Assembly (NCBI GenBank): GCA_003864495.1
Contig: PEDN01001358.1
Coordinates: 558,001 to 622,000 of the forward strand
Direction: 5' to 3'
DNA length: 64,000 nt
Origin: Nemopilema nomurai
Taxonomy: Eukaryota; Cnidaria; Scyphozoa; Rhizostomeae; Rhizostomatidae
Every line of letters starts with the position of its first letter. Within the stretch, counting starts at the first letter, position 1. Of this stretch, positions 1 to 12,700 are shown in pieces. The notes below the pieces were generated by a model. It searched no databases. It worked only from the letters and a program-made list of their open reading frames with translations, and had not been told where the DNA came from. The position numbers and the translations under genes were made by a program.

Positions 1-631
1 TTGACACCCGTCCTCATTTTCATTGTCAAATGATCTCTTTATACCTAGATTTACTTTCTTCTACTTTAGATAGAATAGTGTAACTTTGTGTTGCCTACTA
101 TATTATTTTAGAGTCCCTTGAAAAGTACCTGATGTTCTATGATATATGATGCAAATATATGCTATAGGGTTTATAATAATACTGTAGGAGACCATTGGAT
201 TTTGAACGTATTGGCATTGAATACTGAAATTTGATAGTGTACTGTTTCTTTAATTTCTGGAACTAATTGTGTAACATTTATTTTTGTGTGAAACACTATA
301 TTAAAAATTCTACATGACTGCTCAAAGAAGGATAATTAATTGTGAAAGACCGTGAAGCAGTACACAGAACAGTTTCTGGTTGAAAAACGTTTCAGCGTGT
401 CGAAGCACTAAACATAACTATAAAGTTATGTATAGTAAGTACATCATGATGTATGAAATATCATTAAGAAAAGCAGTTTCGACTCAATAATGTTCGTGTA
501 AGGCAATCTATGTATTGCATTAACTGCTATTTGAATAACATAGTATGGAGTGCCAAACTAAAGAAGTTCATAGATGTAATGATATTGTATTTCCGGAGTA
601 GCCTCTGAGATGTCTTCGCTTGTCGCCGTAG
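1..631. other. GCN1 intron (3' part)
   Basis: AT-rich sequence upstream of the first visible GCN1 exon. No open segment resembling the preceding GCN1 HEAT repeats is present, so the previous exon must be outside the window. A 14-bp palindrome (TACATCATGATGTA, near 440-453) is the only structure noted. Confidence 0.7.
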
Positions 632-745
632 GCAATCGAAGGTACCAAGGCATTGATACTTTCTGTTGAAAGCAACAATGGCATGACGAGCATTGTGGAC
701 GAATTCATCGAATCCTCAAGACACTCATCGCCTGGAGTTCGCAAG
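632..745 (+). CDS. GCN1: GCN1 exon a (first in window)
   Basis: 38 codons starting AIEGTKALILSVE and ending GVRK, in phase 0 at both ends. The acceptor is ...gccgtag at 631 and the donor is gtttgt, which is weak. Reading through the donor also gives a plausible VCAAAI, but the next exon begins ASAIIMKAF and aligns better with the GCN1 pattern (MRQ-AAAIILN in human), so the junction at 745/1135 is preferred. Confidence 0.85.
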
Positions 746-3700
746 GTTTGTGCTGCTGCCATTTTGTCCTTTTCAACATTCGCCTATTATTGCTATAATT
801 TCAGCAGATGAAATTTTGGCAGATTAATTTTTCGCATATATCAAAAATCGCTATTTCGAGGGATCGCATTGAGAGAAATTGTTTGTAAAAATGGTTTCTC
901 AACTTCTCATACAAATATGTATTGAAAAAGGGTTTCAGGTTACAGGCGATTTCATCATTGATTGGCTCATGATTAACATAAAATCTGGGCTTATTTCTTT
1001 ATAAGACTTCGAATTATTGTGTTTGTCGGCAGATGTAGTTGGTCATATGATAATAAATACGTTTATGAAGTATTATCAGTATCAGTTATGTTTATTGTGA
1101 TTCATGTTCACCTATGTTGATTGCTTTTTTCAAGGCATCAGCCATCATAATGAAGGCTTTCTGCTCTGGTTGCAAAACGGATTACAGTGACTACGTACAG
1201 CAATTGCTTAAGGTCATTCTCCAGCTAATGAACGATGCCGATCAGGGGGTATACACTGAGGCCTGGGGCGCTTTGGATGCCCTTATCAAGGTGAGCGCGA
1301 CCCCCGGCTGTTATTGTACCTCTGGGTGAACAGCACATCTAGAGACACTGGCCCTTCTACAAATGCCTCTCGACAGAGAACGAATTGTATTAATCATGGA
1401 TATCTAGATTAGTTTATCAATAATGCCAGATTGGAGCATGAATTTTTTTCTTTGTTGTCACCACTCTGAACCCCAGAGAAGTGACTGAATTGTGCCTTAG
1501 TCTTTCATTCTCTGTACACACAGAACTTTCAAAGTTTCCATAATATTCAAACGCTCTTTCTTGAAGGGTTATGCCGCTATGCAAATCCATCTTTCATGTT
1601 GCTATCCATCTTTCATCATCAGTTGCTTTTTGAGGTGCTAGGCACAAGCTGTGGTATCCCTAACCTTTTTTCGGCCTGAATAGAATTTTCATTTCGCTAC
1701 CATTTCTGTCTCTACAGAGATTGGACCCAGCGGAGCAAATGCAGCACATAGGCAATTTAAGAAAAGCCATTCAATATGCAGCCGAAGACGCGAGAGAAGG
1801 CATAATCCCTGGTTTTTGCATCGTTGGAAAGGTAATAGACCAGTAGGCTTTGTAGAATATAGTGCTTAAGCTAATACGAGTCACTGCCGTGGAGAAAAGC
1901 AAACATTTCTCTAGTGGATTTTTCAGTCATGGGCTAGAAATGGAACAGCACCTTATTTCATTTACAAGCAGACTAAAGCTAATAATTACCAAAAAAAAAT
2001 CAGTGTTTGCCTAAGTTCCAAACATAATACATTTTGAAAAGTTAAAGCTTTGTTTGTTCCACGTGGTTTTATTTGTAAGTGTTAAAGTCTTGAATTTAAT
2101 GTTTTTATGTTAAGTAATGTTGTGAAAGGGTATTTATCTGCAATGATTATGAGTATTTATAGTTTTTAACATATACGTAAATGGCCTTATTTGTGATTCC
2201 CCCTTTTTACGATTACACAAACTAAATTTTCGTAATTTTCTTCTGCAAGGGAATCAATGCCATTTATCCAGTGTATAAAGAAGGCATCTTGAATGGCGGA
2301 CCCGACCTCAAAGAACAAACGGCAAAACTCCTAGGAGAAGTTGTAGTCCTGACCACTCCAGAGGCGCTGAAAGCAGCCCTCCCAAATGTAACGGGACCCC
2401 TGATTAGAATCTTTGCTGACCGCTTCAACTGGAATGTGAAAGTGGCCATATTGAACACTCTGGCATTGCTACTAAAGAAGGTAAGGTTATTTCTTGCCTT
2501 TGCAGTAAGAGTCGAGCGAGAGAGAGAAGTGCCCCAATCACCAAAGCCATTGCCCAAACCGCTGCCAAACGCCCCCCCCCCCAGTTCACCCTAAATAGGC
2601 GCTCGCTCAGTGAACTATTGATCTTTTCAGAGATTCAAGTATATTTTCTGTTCTGGCACTTAGTGGTTTAATTCATATCATTATCTTTTTCGTCTCCACA
2701 ACGGACTGCACTCTATGTTTCCATAGTTGCCAGGTTTTTAAGGAGCAAACTCAATTTAATTGCGCAATCGTTTTCTTGTCAGCTGTAGAGTCTCAACTCG
2801 CGGCCTCATTTAATCTTTACTGCCTTATTTTTTCCGCTATCTGGCAATTTCCCGTTCGCGTAAAGATTAATCAGATTTAAGAGTTCATAGAACTTTGCTT
2901 TGGAATATTCTTCGGTACGCGAAATTAAACAGTTGTTTTGGAAAATTTTCTATTATCCAGGCCCATTGCACATTTATTTATTATTAATAGATGGAATATG
3001 GTAAAGGGGCCGGTTAATTGATAATTCTTACCGGCCAAGTATTTGCCCTGGTGTATTTGCTTATTTATGTGTTCCTTCTCGTTTCTACAAATCTAATAGA
3101 ACTACAATCATTACTATTCTTGCCAATCGCGTCATTCTTACCTCCATTTTAAGAACATCAAAATAGCAGGGAACAGCGGAACTGTTGTTTTTGCATGCTT
3201 TAAGCATGTTTGTCTGATGCTCCTAAGAGTATGCAAATGTCGGGAAATGACCAAAGGCTGACAAAATGAAAAGCCAATTCCGTATCCATGTGAAATTCCG
3301 TCTATGCAGACAGACTGCATCGTTTCCATTCAGCTCTTTTTTATGAAGGAATGTCGTGGAAGATGATTGGTCAAAACCGAGCCAATCATGCGATCTTCTT
3401 CTGTCGCCCACGTGGCTTACGATTCAAAAGGGGCTTTTTATTTTTTCAGCTTTTGGTAGCTTCCGACATTTGGGTGCTATGAGAATGTCTGAGGACAAGG
3501 ACTATTAGAAGTATTCAACTTTGTTTTTGCCGTTCTGTGCTTTTTTCATTTATTCAGAACTTCGAAAATCAAAGTGTTTATCTAAGTATATGTACACCAC
3601 TAGGATTCCCCTTGCTTTTGCGATAATAGTGTACTTGCATGTGCTGCCATTTGCCGTTAGCTGGACGGGGGTTGGGCACCCGAAACCCGGTGTTACCGAA

Positions 3701-6700
3701 TGCGATCGATTAGGCCCCCTGACTACCTGGCCAGCTCGTCTTTCTGATAGAATCACCTTGGCAATGTTTAAGTGAAAGCGTTTTACAGGTTGGCATAATG
3801 TTGAAGCCCTTCTTGCCGCAACTGCAGACGACCTTCATCAAAGCCTTGAACGATAAGACCTTAGCCGTGAGAGACAAGGCCAGCGAGGCCCTGACATTGT
3901 TAACCACCCTTCACACCAAAGTAGACTCACTTTTCACGGAGCTGAGAAACAGCATAAAGAACAATGAGGACACCACTATAAGGTCTCTAAAGCTTTTATG
4001 TTTTTGTATGTAATAATCTTTTGTAAAATATTGAAATTTGTATCGAATATTAGTCAACGTTTATCAATTTAGGTTCTCAGACTGAAGTTTCTTTGCGTAT
4101 TACACGAATCACTCAATTACCTCACCATGTTAAATTTAGCAAAATCTTCCAATAAAAGCAGGCTTAGAAAATAGTTTATTTTACTTGTGAAAGGCATGTA
4201 AACCAATTTCCTGGAATCGAAATACCGCTGCGGCCAGTTCTTGGAAATAACAAGTTTCCTTATGTCGTTTTCAGAGAGAGCATCCTGAAGGCGCTGCGGT
4301 CAGTCATTTTGATAGCCGGAAGCAAAATGAGCGAGGCGGTTAGGGGCAGCTTGGTTGCAACTCTCGTGCCCCTTCTTGGCTCAGCTGAGGTAGGGCACCA
4401 TAGGGGCAGTGTATAGCTTTCGTTTACCTTCATCAAACATACAAAGGTTTCTGTAAGCGTAAAGGTTTTATTTTTAAAATGGGATCCTATTCAAGAAGAA
4501 GTGCTATGGAGATTCTCTTTTTAGGACAAAAATGCGAAAATTTAGAAACTTTTTCTCTGTTGACGAATCTTGTTGTCACAATCTAGGACTTGTGTCCTTA
4601 ATGTAAATTGTCAAGAAGCGACGACTACTCCAGAGTTGTAGATACAGTCTTTTCTGGTTTGCCTTCATCAATCTACAGCTGCCTGCCCATCTCCTTTCCC
4701 TTATATAATATACACGTATATCTTGTTTGCATGTTATTCTCTGAAGAGCGCCATACGAAATTTTGGATAAGCTGAATATTTTGCCTGTAAACTAGTTTCG
4801 TCGGTCAGCGTGCGCACGTATTATGAGATTAAATCATCTGGCAAAATCAATCCACTTGTTATGGGTGAAATATTCTAAGTTGGCAAGTTGCATTGAGCAT
4901 TAACTATAAGCAGCATTTCGCTCTCCACCTTAGGATGACGTCAGAGTCGGTGCTGGTGGCGCTGTGGGGGCATTGTGCATCGTGCTCTCGAATTTCGAAC
5001 TCAATGACCTTCTCAATAATGAACTGTTCGGTAATGCTTTTGTTTTTCATGCTCTCTTTGCTTTTTATTGACAGCATGATCGTTTGATTTTGTAAATTGC
5101 TGTCCATTCATTGAGAATCGCGGTACTCCGTAATTTCCGTCAGCAAGTCCTGAATGCCTGGATGTTGTTATTTTTTTATGCATGATTCATTTCCCTAAAC
5201 CAATATTAGGTTTTTAACTATATCAACTGTACACAATTGTGCTTGCGGAAGCCTAACAGGCAACCACTTGTGATGTAATTACTGCATTTTACATTATGGC
5301 AGCTTTGCTCAGTGGACTATCCCAGACCCTTGCCGCTTTAGTTTCGCCAGCATGATGGTTTACCCTTTCTGGTTACCTTTGCAGTACTTTTCTTTTTATC
5401 AGCTCACTGAAAAGAAACACCACTAAGTAACCTTTATTCGTGCATTTTATTCCAGATACAAATGAATCCATGGATTGGACTGTTCGCCATGGCCGCACTG
5501 TTGCACTGTCGTACGCCATTTTTGATGCTCCGCAGAAGCTGAATGAAGTCGCTGGAAATGACGTCATCGCCAAGACCGTCCTGAAACAAGCCACTGCCGA
5601 CAGGGTATGCAACATTCTTCTCGGAACGAATCTCTGCGTAATCACTACCGGCTGTTTTAGTTACAAAAAGTTCTGTTTTTCTCTCGACTTTCAGCCTTCA
5701 ACTAACTTGCGGTGTTCTTTTAACGGAGTGATATACTAGAACACCCATAGTGCTTTACGTACCTTCATTGCTGGCGGTCTCTCTCCAATCATTATGAAGG
5801 TCACCTTCTCCAGGCGAGCCCATCCTGCTCCTCGTTTGTGGTTTTCTAGGATTTCTTACGGTTCAAAATCAGAGTTAATGGCAAAATCTGCGTTTTAGAA
5901 AATATCTCCTTTTTATTTTTGCCTTGTTTTTAATTTGCATTTTTATTAGTTTGCCAGGCTTCTCAGATTATTAAGAGTTTAGATTATTCCCTTTTGAAAA
6001 CAAGTCAATGCAAAGCAAATATCATAATTCTTTAAATTGCTACATAAAGCCAGAGAAACGAAAATTAGGCCTCATTTTGCATTCAATGTCTATTTTTCCC
6101 TCCCCGCTCATTTCTTCGATTTTGTCTGTAGAATCGCCTTTTCCACTTCCTAAAAATATTACCACGCGGATATTTTCATGATCGGACAGCTCCGTGTGGA
6201 ATTTTCTCTAGAAGTTGGGCTGTCATTCATTGCTAATTTCTTTTAATACTTACCTATGGAAGAATTTAGGCCCTCGAAGAATCTTGCGACTTCGCACCAA
6301 CGAATGGCCATTGTTCTCATATTTCGACTCTCACTCGTCACCTATTCTCATTTTCGTTTTCTTGTTCATTTTTCATGAAAAACGAAAAGCAACAGGCTTC
6401 ATATCACCCACTTGTCGTAAAATTGCATTCCACTTGATGATCATTAATAACAACCCAAATCTTTGGTACCAGACGCATGCCATAGCTAGAGGGATATGTC
6501 CGTACGATTTTTTGCAAATTTCAAGTAGAATCTTAAAAGCTTCTTTCATTTCGCGTAAATTCACGTGCTTCCTTCATGTAGCAGCTACATTTTTCTCTTT
6601 AAAAGCAATTTGTTTTTGACAACTTCTAAGGTTTTCAAGAACTGCCGCCCAACTATTTGCCTTTCGTTCTTTCAGGCTTCTAATCTTTGATAGTGCTACC

Positions 6701-9700
6701 GTTTAACACATTCGCTTGTTCACGTCATTCTGCTTTCCCTGTTCCAACCGCAATTATATTTTCCTGTTAACCAAAAGAGATGCCTTTCTGCCACTTTCTT
6801 TGGCATCATGGGCCTAACGGCTTTCTTCATGGACCCTTGCTAGTTGCAAGGAAAGGGTGTTTTAATGTTGTTGCTGCTGTTGAATTGGAGCCCGGATCTC
6901 TACTGCCTGGCCTAAAGCAAAGCCAATATTTTAGAAAGTACCAAGTTTCCACTCGTACTACCGTTATTTTGCTTGAAGCATCGCTCTGATGCCTAACCTT
7001 AGCTTCCAGCGGTGGTCACAAAATAGGAATAAGGCAGAAGGGATGTTTGCGTAGACATCTTCTGGAACTTTTTTGTGCCAAAATACAGTAGTCCTTCACA
7101 GTCAACCTCGTTTTCGCACTGAGACCACAATTGACTTAAGGAGAATGAACGTGGCTACCTCGCTTTCAAACTGCGCTTGCAAAAACTTCTCTTAATAACA
7201 GAAGAGGCCTATTCTGTGATAGAAAAGGCAACAACTTCAAAACGGCACCACTGTTGTATCTATCAAAGTATTTTTCCGTGTTATGTTGTTGGTATTCATA
7301 GAAATATTAGTAAGGTCTCTTTTCGGTCCTAAAATTTTCAGATTTTTTTTAGATTCCAATCACAATATACGGTGTGCACTCGCTTGGTCACGTGATGATA
7401 GCAAACGCTCTCTGCAAGCAGGCCATTGCAGCTGGAATTCTCGAAACATTCAAGAAGGTATGTGGGAGAGTGCTTTGCCTGTGTTGATTCAAATGCAAAC
7501 TAATCATTTATATGTAATGGTCCTACTCACCGAGAACCGAACCGGGCACACAAAGTACCAGATTTATCTGGAACCGGACTGATCTAGAACCAGATACAAC
7601 AAGTACCGGCCTTATCTGGAACCGGTCTTATCCTGAGCTTATCTATATGTCGGCTTAACCAGAACGCGAGTCATCCTAGACAAGTATCGAATTGTCTGAT
7701 TCGAAGAGATAGGAATGCGGGGTTTTTTCCCACTTGGATCCAGCAGTCTCTCGTATCTCTTTATCGCGTTTTTGTTTGGCGCTCTTTCTACCTTCAAAAA
7801 ACTTACATAATCTCGCCAGTGGGGAATGCTGAAATCTGCCCTTATCGGTTTCAAAGGATTACCAATTTGGAAACTTCTTGATATTTACTAGACCAGGTAC
7901 AAAAGAATTTCTATGAAATAATCTCGAGAAACCACAAGCTCTAGTGTTATCACCAGAAAGCGGGATCGCCTTTAAGTCTGCGTGAAAAGTGTCATACTTT
8001 CCTCCGTGCTTGCAATTTTGTCCAATAAGCGAACTGTGTGTTTGACAATTTGAACAATTGCACTGATATGGGAACTTGGCGAAACGGTCAAAATTCGGTT
8101 CGCAGGGGGGATTGTCAGTCCTGGTCGTTAGAGGTTAACATCTGAAATCCAAGCGAAATCGCATTGTTTTGTATTTATTCCCGTTTTGCTTTTCGCACAT
8201 AAACTAACACAGCTTAAGCCGTTGGATAAATTTCGACTTTTGTGACGTCATAGCCAACTGTGCATTTCAAACTGTCGCTGTTAGCTTTTACATGATAGAA
8301 TGCTGTGTTCGCACAAGACTTGGCAACGTTAAAAGGAAAGCATCTGTCTCGCTTGAGATTTGCGGTTACTGTGGGGTAGCCTGGCACTGCCAAAACCAGT
8401 AAAACTGGTTTTACAATGTCTAGAATGTTTGGAAGAACTAACAGGCCAACTGATTGGTTGAATTCCGTTTTTAATAACTAGCCCACTGAAGCTGTTGATA
8501 CAGTTACTGCCAAGTATTTTCCTATGATTCGTTTCCAGCTAATGCTTCCTTCTGCTGTGAGCTTTTTACCTAGCCAAGACAATATATTTCTGATAGTTTA
8601 GCATCTGATCTAAGGTGAATTTTGATTCTATCAAAGTGGTATAAATTTCTGAAAATGCCTTATAGTATTTGAAGTTGTCTATGGAGTTAGCCTCCTGAAA
8701 GAAGATCTGTGACAATGATGGAAAACATAGTATCTGACCAACGCCATTAAACCAAGGAAGAGCTTTGGTTAATGTAGGCCAGAGAGAATGGACGAGTGCG
8801 TGTCAGTCGATATCAAACAGTAAACGAACGTTGATTAAGGTAGACATTTTGAAGGGACGACATTTTAGATTCAGAGTTGATTGAAAGACTGTGGAATATT
8901 TGACGGGGCGAAGAAGGTCTATCGTGAGCTAAACCACGATGGCCTAAATAAGTCATCAGAAAGACACGGGAAGAAGAATCTTGAAGCAATTTTTAAGGCA
9001 GAGCTCATTCCCAGCCAGGGTTGAATTAGGATCGTACTGAAAGCTTTAAGCAACTTGCTTTTTGTTGGTGCTGCTGCATGTATAAAGGGTCTTTTTCTCG
9101 ACCAGGGAATGATTCCCGGAGCTGAAGCACAATCTACTTTTGTGGGTGACTTATAATGAAATTCCAGGGATCTAATCGAACGTGAAAGGGCAACCACAGT
9201 TTTCCACTGCTGAGAACTGAGAACCTGCATTCTATTCTGAAGGTGCCTTTTGACCACTCGAATGTCTGTCAAAACTTGGCGGCGTCTTTGAAAAGTTGCC
9301 TTAGAAATTTCGTTCAGGCCCGTATATGACGTCATGAACATTTGAACGATAAAGACTTAACAGCAAGACTGATGTTGACATATTGTTAATCTTTCTCTCC
9401 TTGCTTGAAAACGTTTTTCTTCGAGTTGTCATTAAATAACACTTATATCTAAAAGGGCTTGCAATTCTCTGATTACGTCATGTTGTTTTTAAGAGAAAGG
9501 ATTTCTCAGACTGCCATTTTGCGCAACAACAGACAGTAGCCGCAATTACCTGTCAGTCTCGTTTTGAATCCCAGATTTTTTGAAGCGGAGGCTCATTCTG
9601 GCAATGAGAAATTTGGTGTGGGATGTTTTAAATGATTTGATGTTTCTATGGCAATCAGTGCTAAGTAATCACGCAATGTCCCTATTGTGCTGGATGAAGA

Positions 9701-12700
9701 AAACGGAAGCGATTACTTAATCGGCAGCTCCCTTAATTGGATGCATTGATTAGCAAGGCAATTTTAGGCTCCATCGTCATTTGAACTACCTCAAGCTGTT
9801 TGCTGGTTTCCTTAGCCACCTATTCAAGTCGCCTAATCACTTAATTGATTTTGCTTACGACTTACTTCCGTGTTTACAGCTTCAAATAACAATGCGATAA
9901 GTGACCTTAATACCTTAATGGCATTCTTGCTTTGATGCGCATACACGTCTCTTAATTGCATGCGTGGCACTATCAGTACGTCTTACGTCATTGTTCTTTC
10001 ACAATGGCGTCCTGGTGTGATATCGACTTGCAGCCTCGTTTCTAAGGATATGCCCGCTGAGGTTTATACACAAAGTGATTTCCCGTAAACCTTATGTTTC
10101 ATTTGTTTACCAAAAGTAGACTTTTTCTCTTTACCAAATGCTTCGAAAGTGGCCTTTTTCTGTTTAGAAACCGAAAGGCTTCGGAGCAGATTTTTATCTG
10201 TCGACTTCTTGATGCTGGACTAGAAGTTTTATCCTCTTTGTGTATGCAAAAGAGAAGAAAATCACTTCAAATGATTCATGAAAAGTCAATTTCTGACAAT
10301 ATGTATTTGTTGGCGTATTGAATTCGTGTCGTCCAGGTTGCAAAGAAGTGTCAATTGGACAAGAACGAGCACTCTACCAAGCCGATTTTCGGTTGTAGTC
10401 TAAATAGTCTACAATTGTCACCCTCTAATGGGTGTTTAGTAAACCATCATTGTTTGACCAGGTGTTTTGGAGGCAGTTATTCGCCTGTCAATCGACCTAG
10501 ACACTAGACACAAAATTAGGTTTTTCAACAATTATTTCCCTATCTCCAACCAAAATGAATTTATTAGAGTGGATCTTATTGGAATAGATCCCATTTTTCT
10601 GTATCTGACGCTACGATCATAGAGTTAAACATTCAAAACTTTGCCTTCCTTTAGCTGCAATGTCCCATAGAGTTCATTATGAAGCGAAACAAGGAGAGTT
10701 ATCGTATTATTTGCCCAAAACGACCCGGCATTTCCTGTTTACTTCTGCATCTAAGGCGGCATTGCAATGCCAGAAATGCCTCCTGGGCAGTGCGTTTTGC
10801 ATGCATTTATTGTCTTTTGCATTGTCCTGAGGTATGTGCTTTGACGGACTGGATGAAGAGGCATAGTTTCCATCACCCTCTCACCCTCGTATTGATAACA
10901 TCTGTGGTCATGCACTTTGGATCAAGTATCAAACTTCAATCCTGATTGACTGGTAGAAAAGGAGACTTTTTGCAAGCTCAAGTAGTTGAAGTTGAATGGT
11001 GAATAGGTGTAGGCTTCAAGTCTTTGATTGGTGGTCAGCACTGATCACATCTATTTTCTCCTTACCAAACAGACCAATCAGGTGCCCTGAAAGTACTCAC
11101 TACTTACGGTTTGAAAATTATGCCTGATGAATGTTGCTTGAGAAACTGCTCCTCCGCTTGAATCTGAATGATGGATGCATTAAGATCGAATGTATTTTAT
11201 TGTATTATAATTTTAATATTGCAATCATGTTTGTACACAACACTGATGATTGGGCTTCAGATTTAGCGGGATTGGACATTATATTATATTTACGTAATCA
11301 TTTATAAGACACTGGTAACCTGGAAGGCGTTTGTTGTCAATCGTAGATGCACATGCATCATTCGAGTAGGGAAGAGCCACGTGGTGTCGGTTTAATGACG
11401 CTTTACATTAAAGAATCAAGAATATAAAATGTGAACAAGTAATGAAGAATAAGAAAAAGAAGCGAGAGATGAAGAATCGAGTAACAAAATGAACCAAAGA
11501 CTTTCTTTTAGTTATTTGGCATTCTTTTCGCTCTCCAGTGATTCGTAACGCACATATTATTTCTAGACCAATCTGTCATCCGCCCATTCAGATTGGAATT
11601 TTCAAATACATGGGTTTAATATCCACGAAGAAGACTTTTATTTTCAGTTGCTTAGAAGTGTTTTCGTGACACCTTCATATGTGCTTGTTTCTCTAGCTAT
11701 TTTTGATTTGATGTCATTTGTCATCTCACTTTTAAATGTTTTATATCTTCTTATCACTACCATATTTTCTGTAAGCGCGATTCTCTCCTCCGCAGTCTCT
11801 GCAGCACTCCTCCAATGACGTGCGACTCGCGGCAGTGAAGACCATCGACTATGTTGCCAGACGAGTGCCGGGTCTTTTGGATTCAAACGTTTCGTCAGCT
11901 CTGCTTCATGAACTAATGGCATGCTGCAAAGACCGCAATACGTCTATCAAAGCAATGTCTGAATTTGCATTGATTTCTTTCTTGTCACTTCGGGATGGCG
12001 ATCAGAAATACGAGGTAAGAAACCATTCCTGGATCTCTCAAGCTTCGATCTCGTCTCTTTAGATTTATCCCAGAACCTTTTCCTAGTTGGCGGCTTCAAG
12101 AAGCCTCTGTCGTTCCACCCAGTGTGAGCTGATAATTGTTTGTACCCTCAAAGAGGACGCTGATGATTGGGCCTGTATTCGAACTACGTAGCACGTCTTC
12201 TGATTTGCCATTGTGCTCTGGTGCAGTCGTCGAACTCCACGATGTTGGCTGCCCCCTTTGTGCCCCCCTGCCATGACATTGTTAGATATCCAATGTCAGA
12301 TTTCAGCGTGATACGAGAGTGCCATGTCATCTTTTCTTTCTTTTTCGCACACCCTAATCTCTCCTTTCTTCAAATATAACTTCAGCGACATCAAATTTCA
12401 TTTTAGCAGATGCAGAAAGGATTTGTGCACAGTTTTAAGCGTGTTGTGCCATGAAAAACTGTACGGGCTTATGCCATGAATAAAGTGAAATATCTGTGGC
12501 ATTTCTATCTGTATAAGACTAGCTGATTTTTTGCGAGAAGCTCTTTGAATAGGCAGATCCTTCTTGGCAGATGGAAACTTAATCGCACTTCTCTTTGCTC
12601 GGAGGCATGTACGTTTCTGCGCTGCAAAACATTTGGCGAAAACTTGCTACATTTCGTCAATGCCATGTTGGCGATAAACTCATTAGAAACACGCTATTCG

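Noticed and set aside
6215..6619. 134-codon plus-strand ORF in a GCN1 intron
   Set aside because: Phe/Ile/Leu-rich composition typical of T-rich non-coding sequence; skipped by the exon chain.
8919..9341. 140-codon minus-strand ORF inside a GCN1 intron
   Set aside because: No recognisable family, no support from splice signals, and it lies between two firmly joined exons of the opposite strand.
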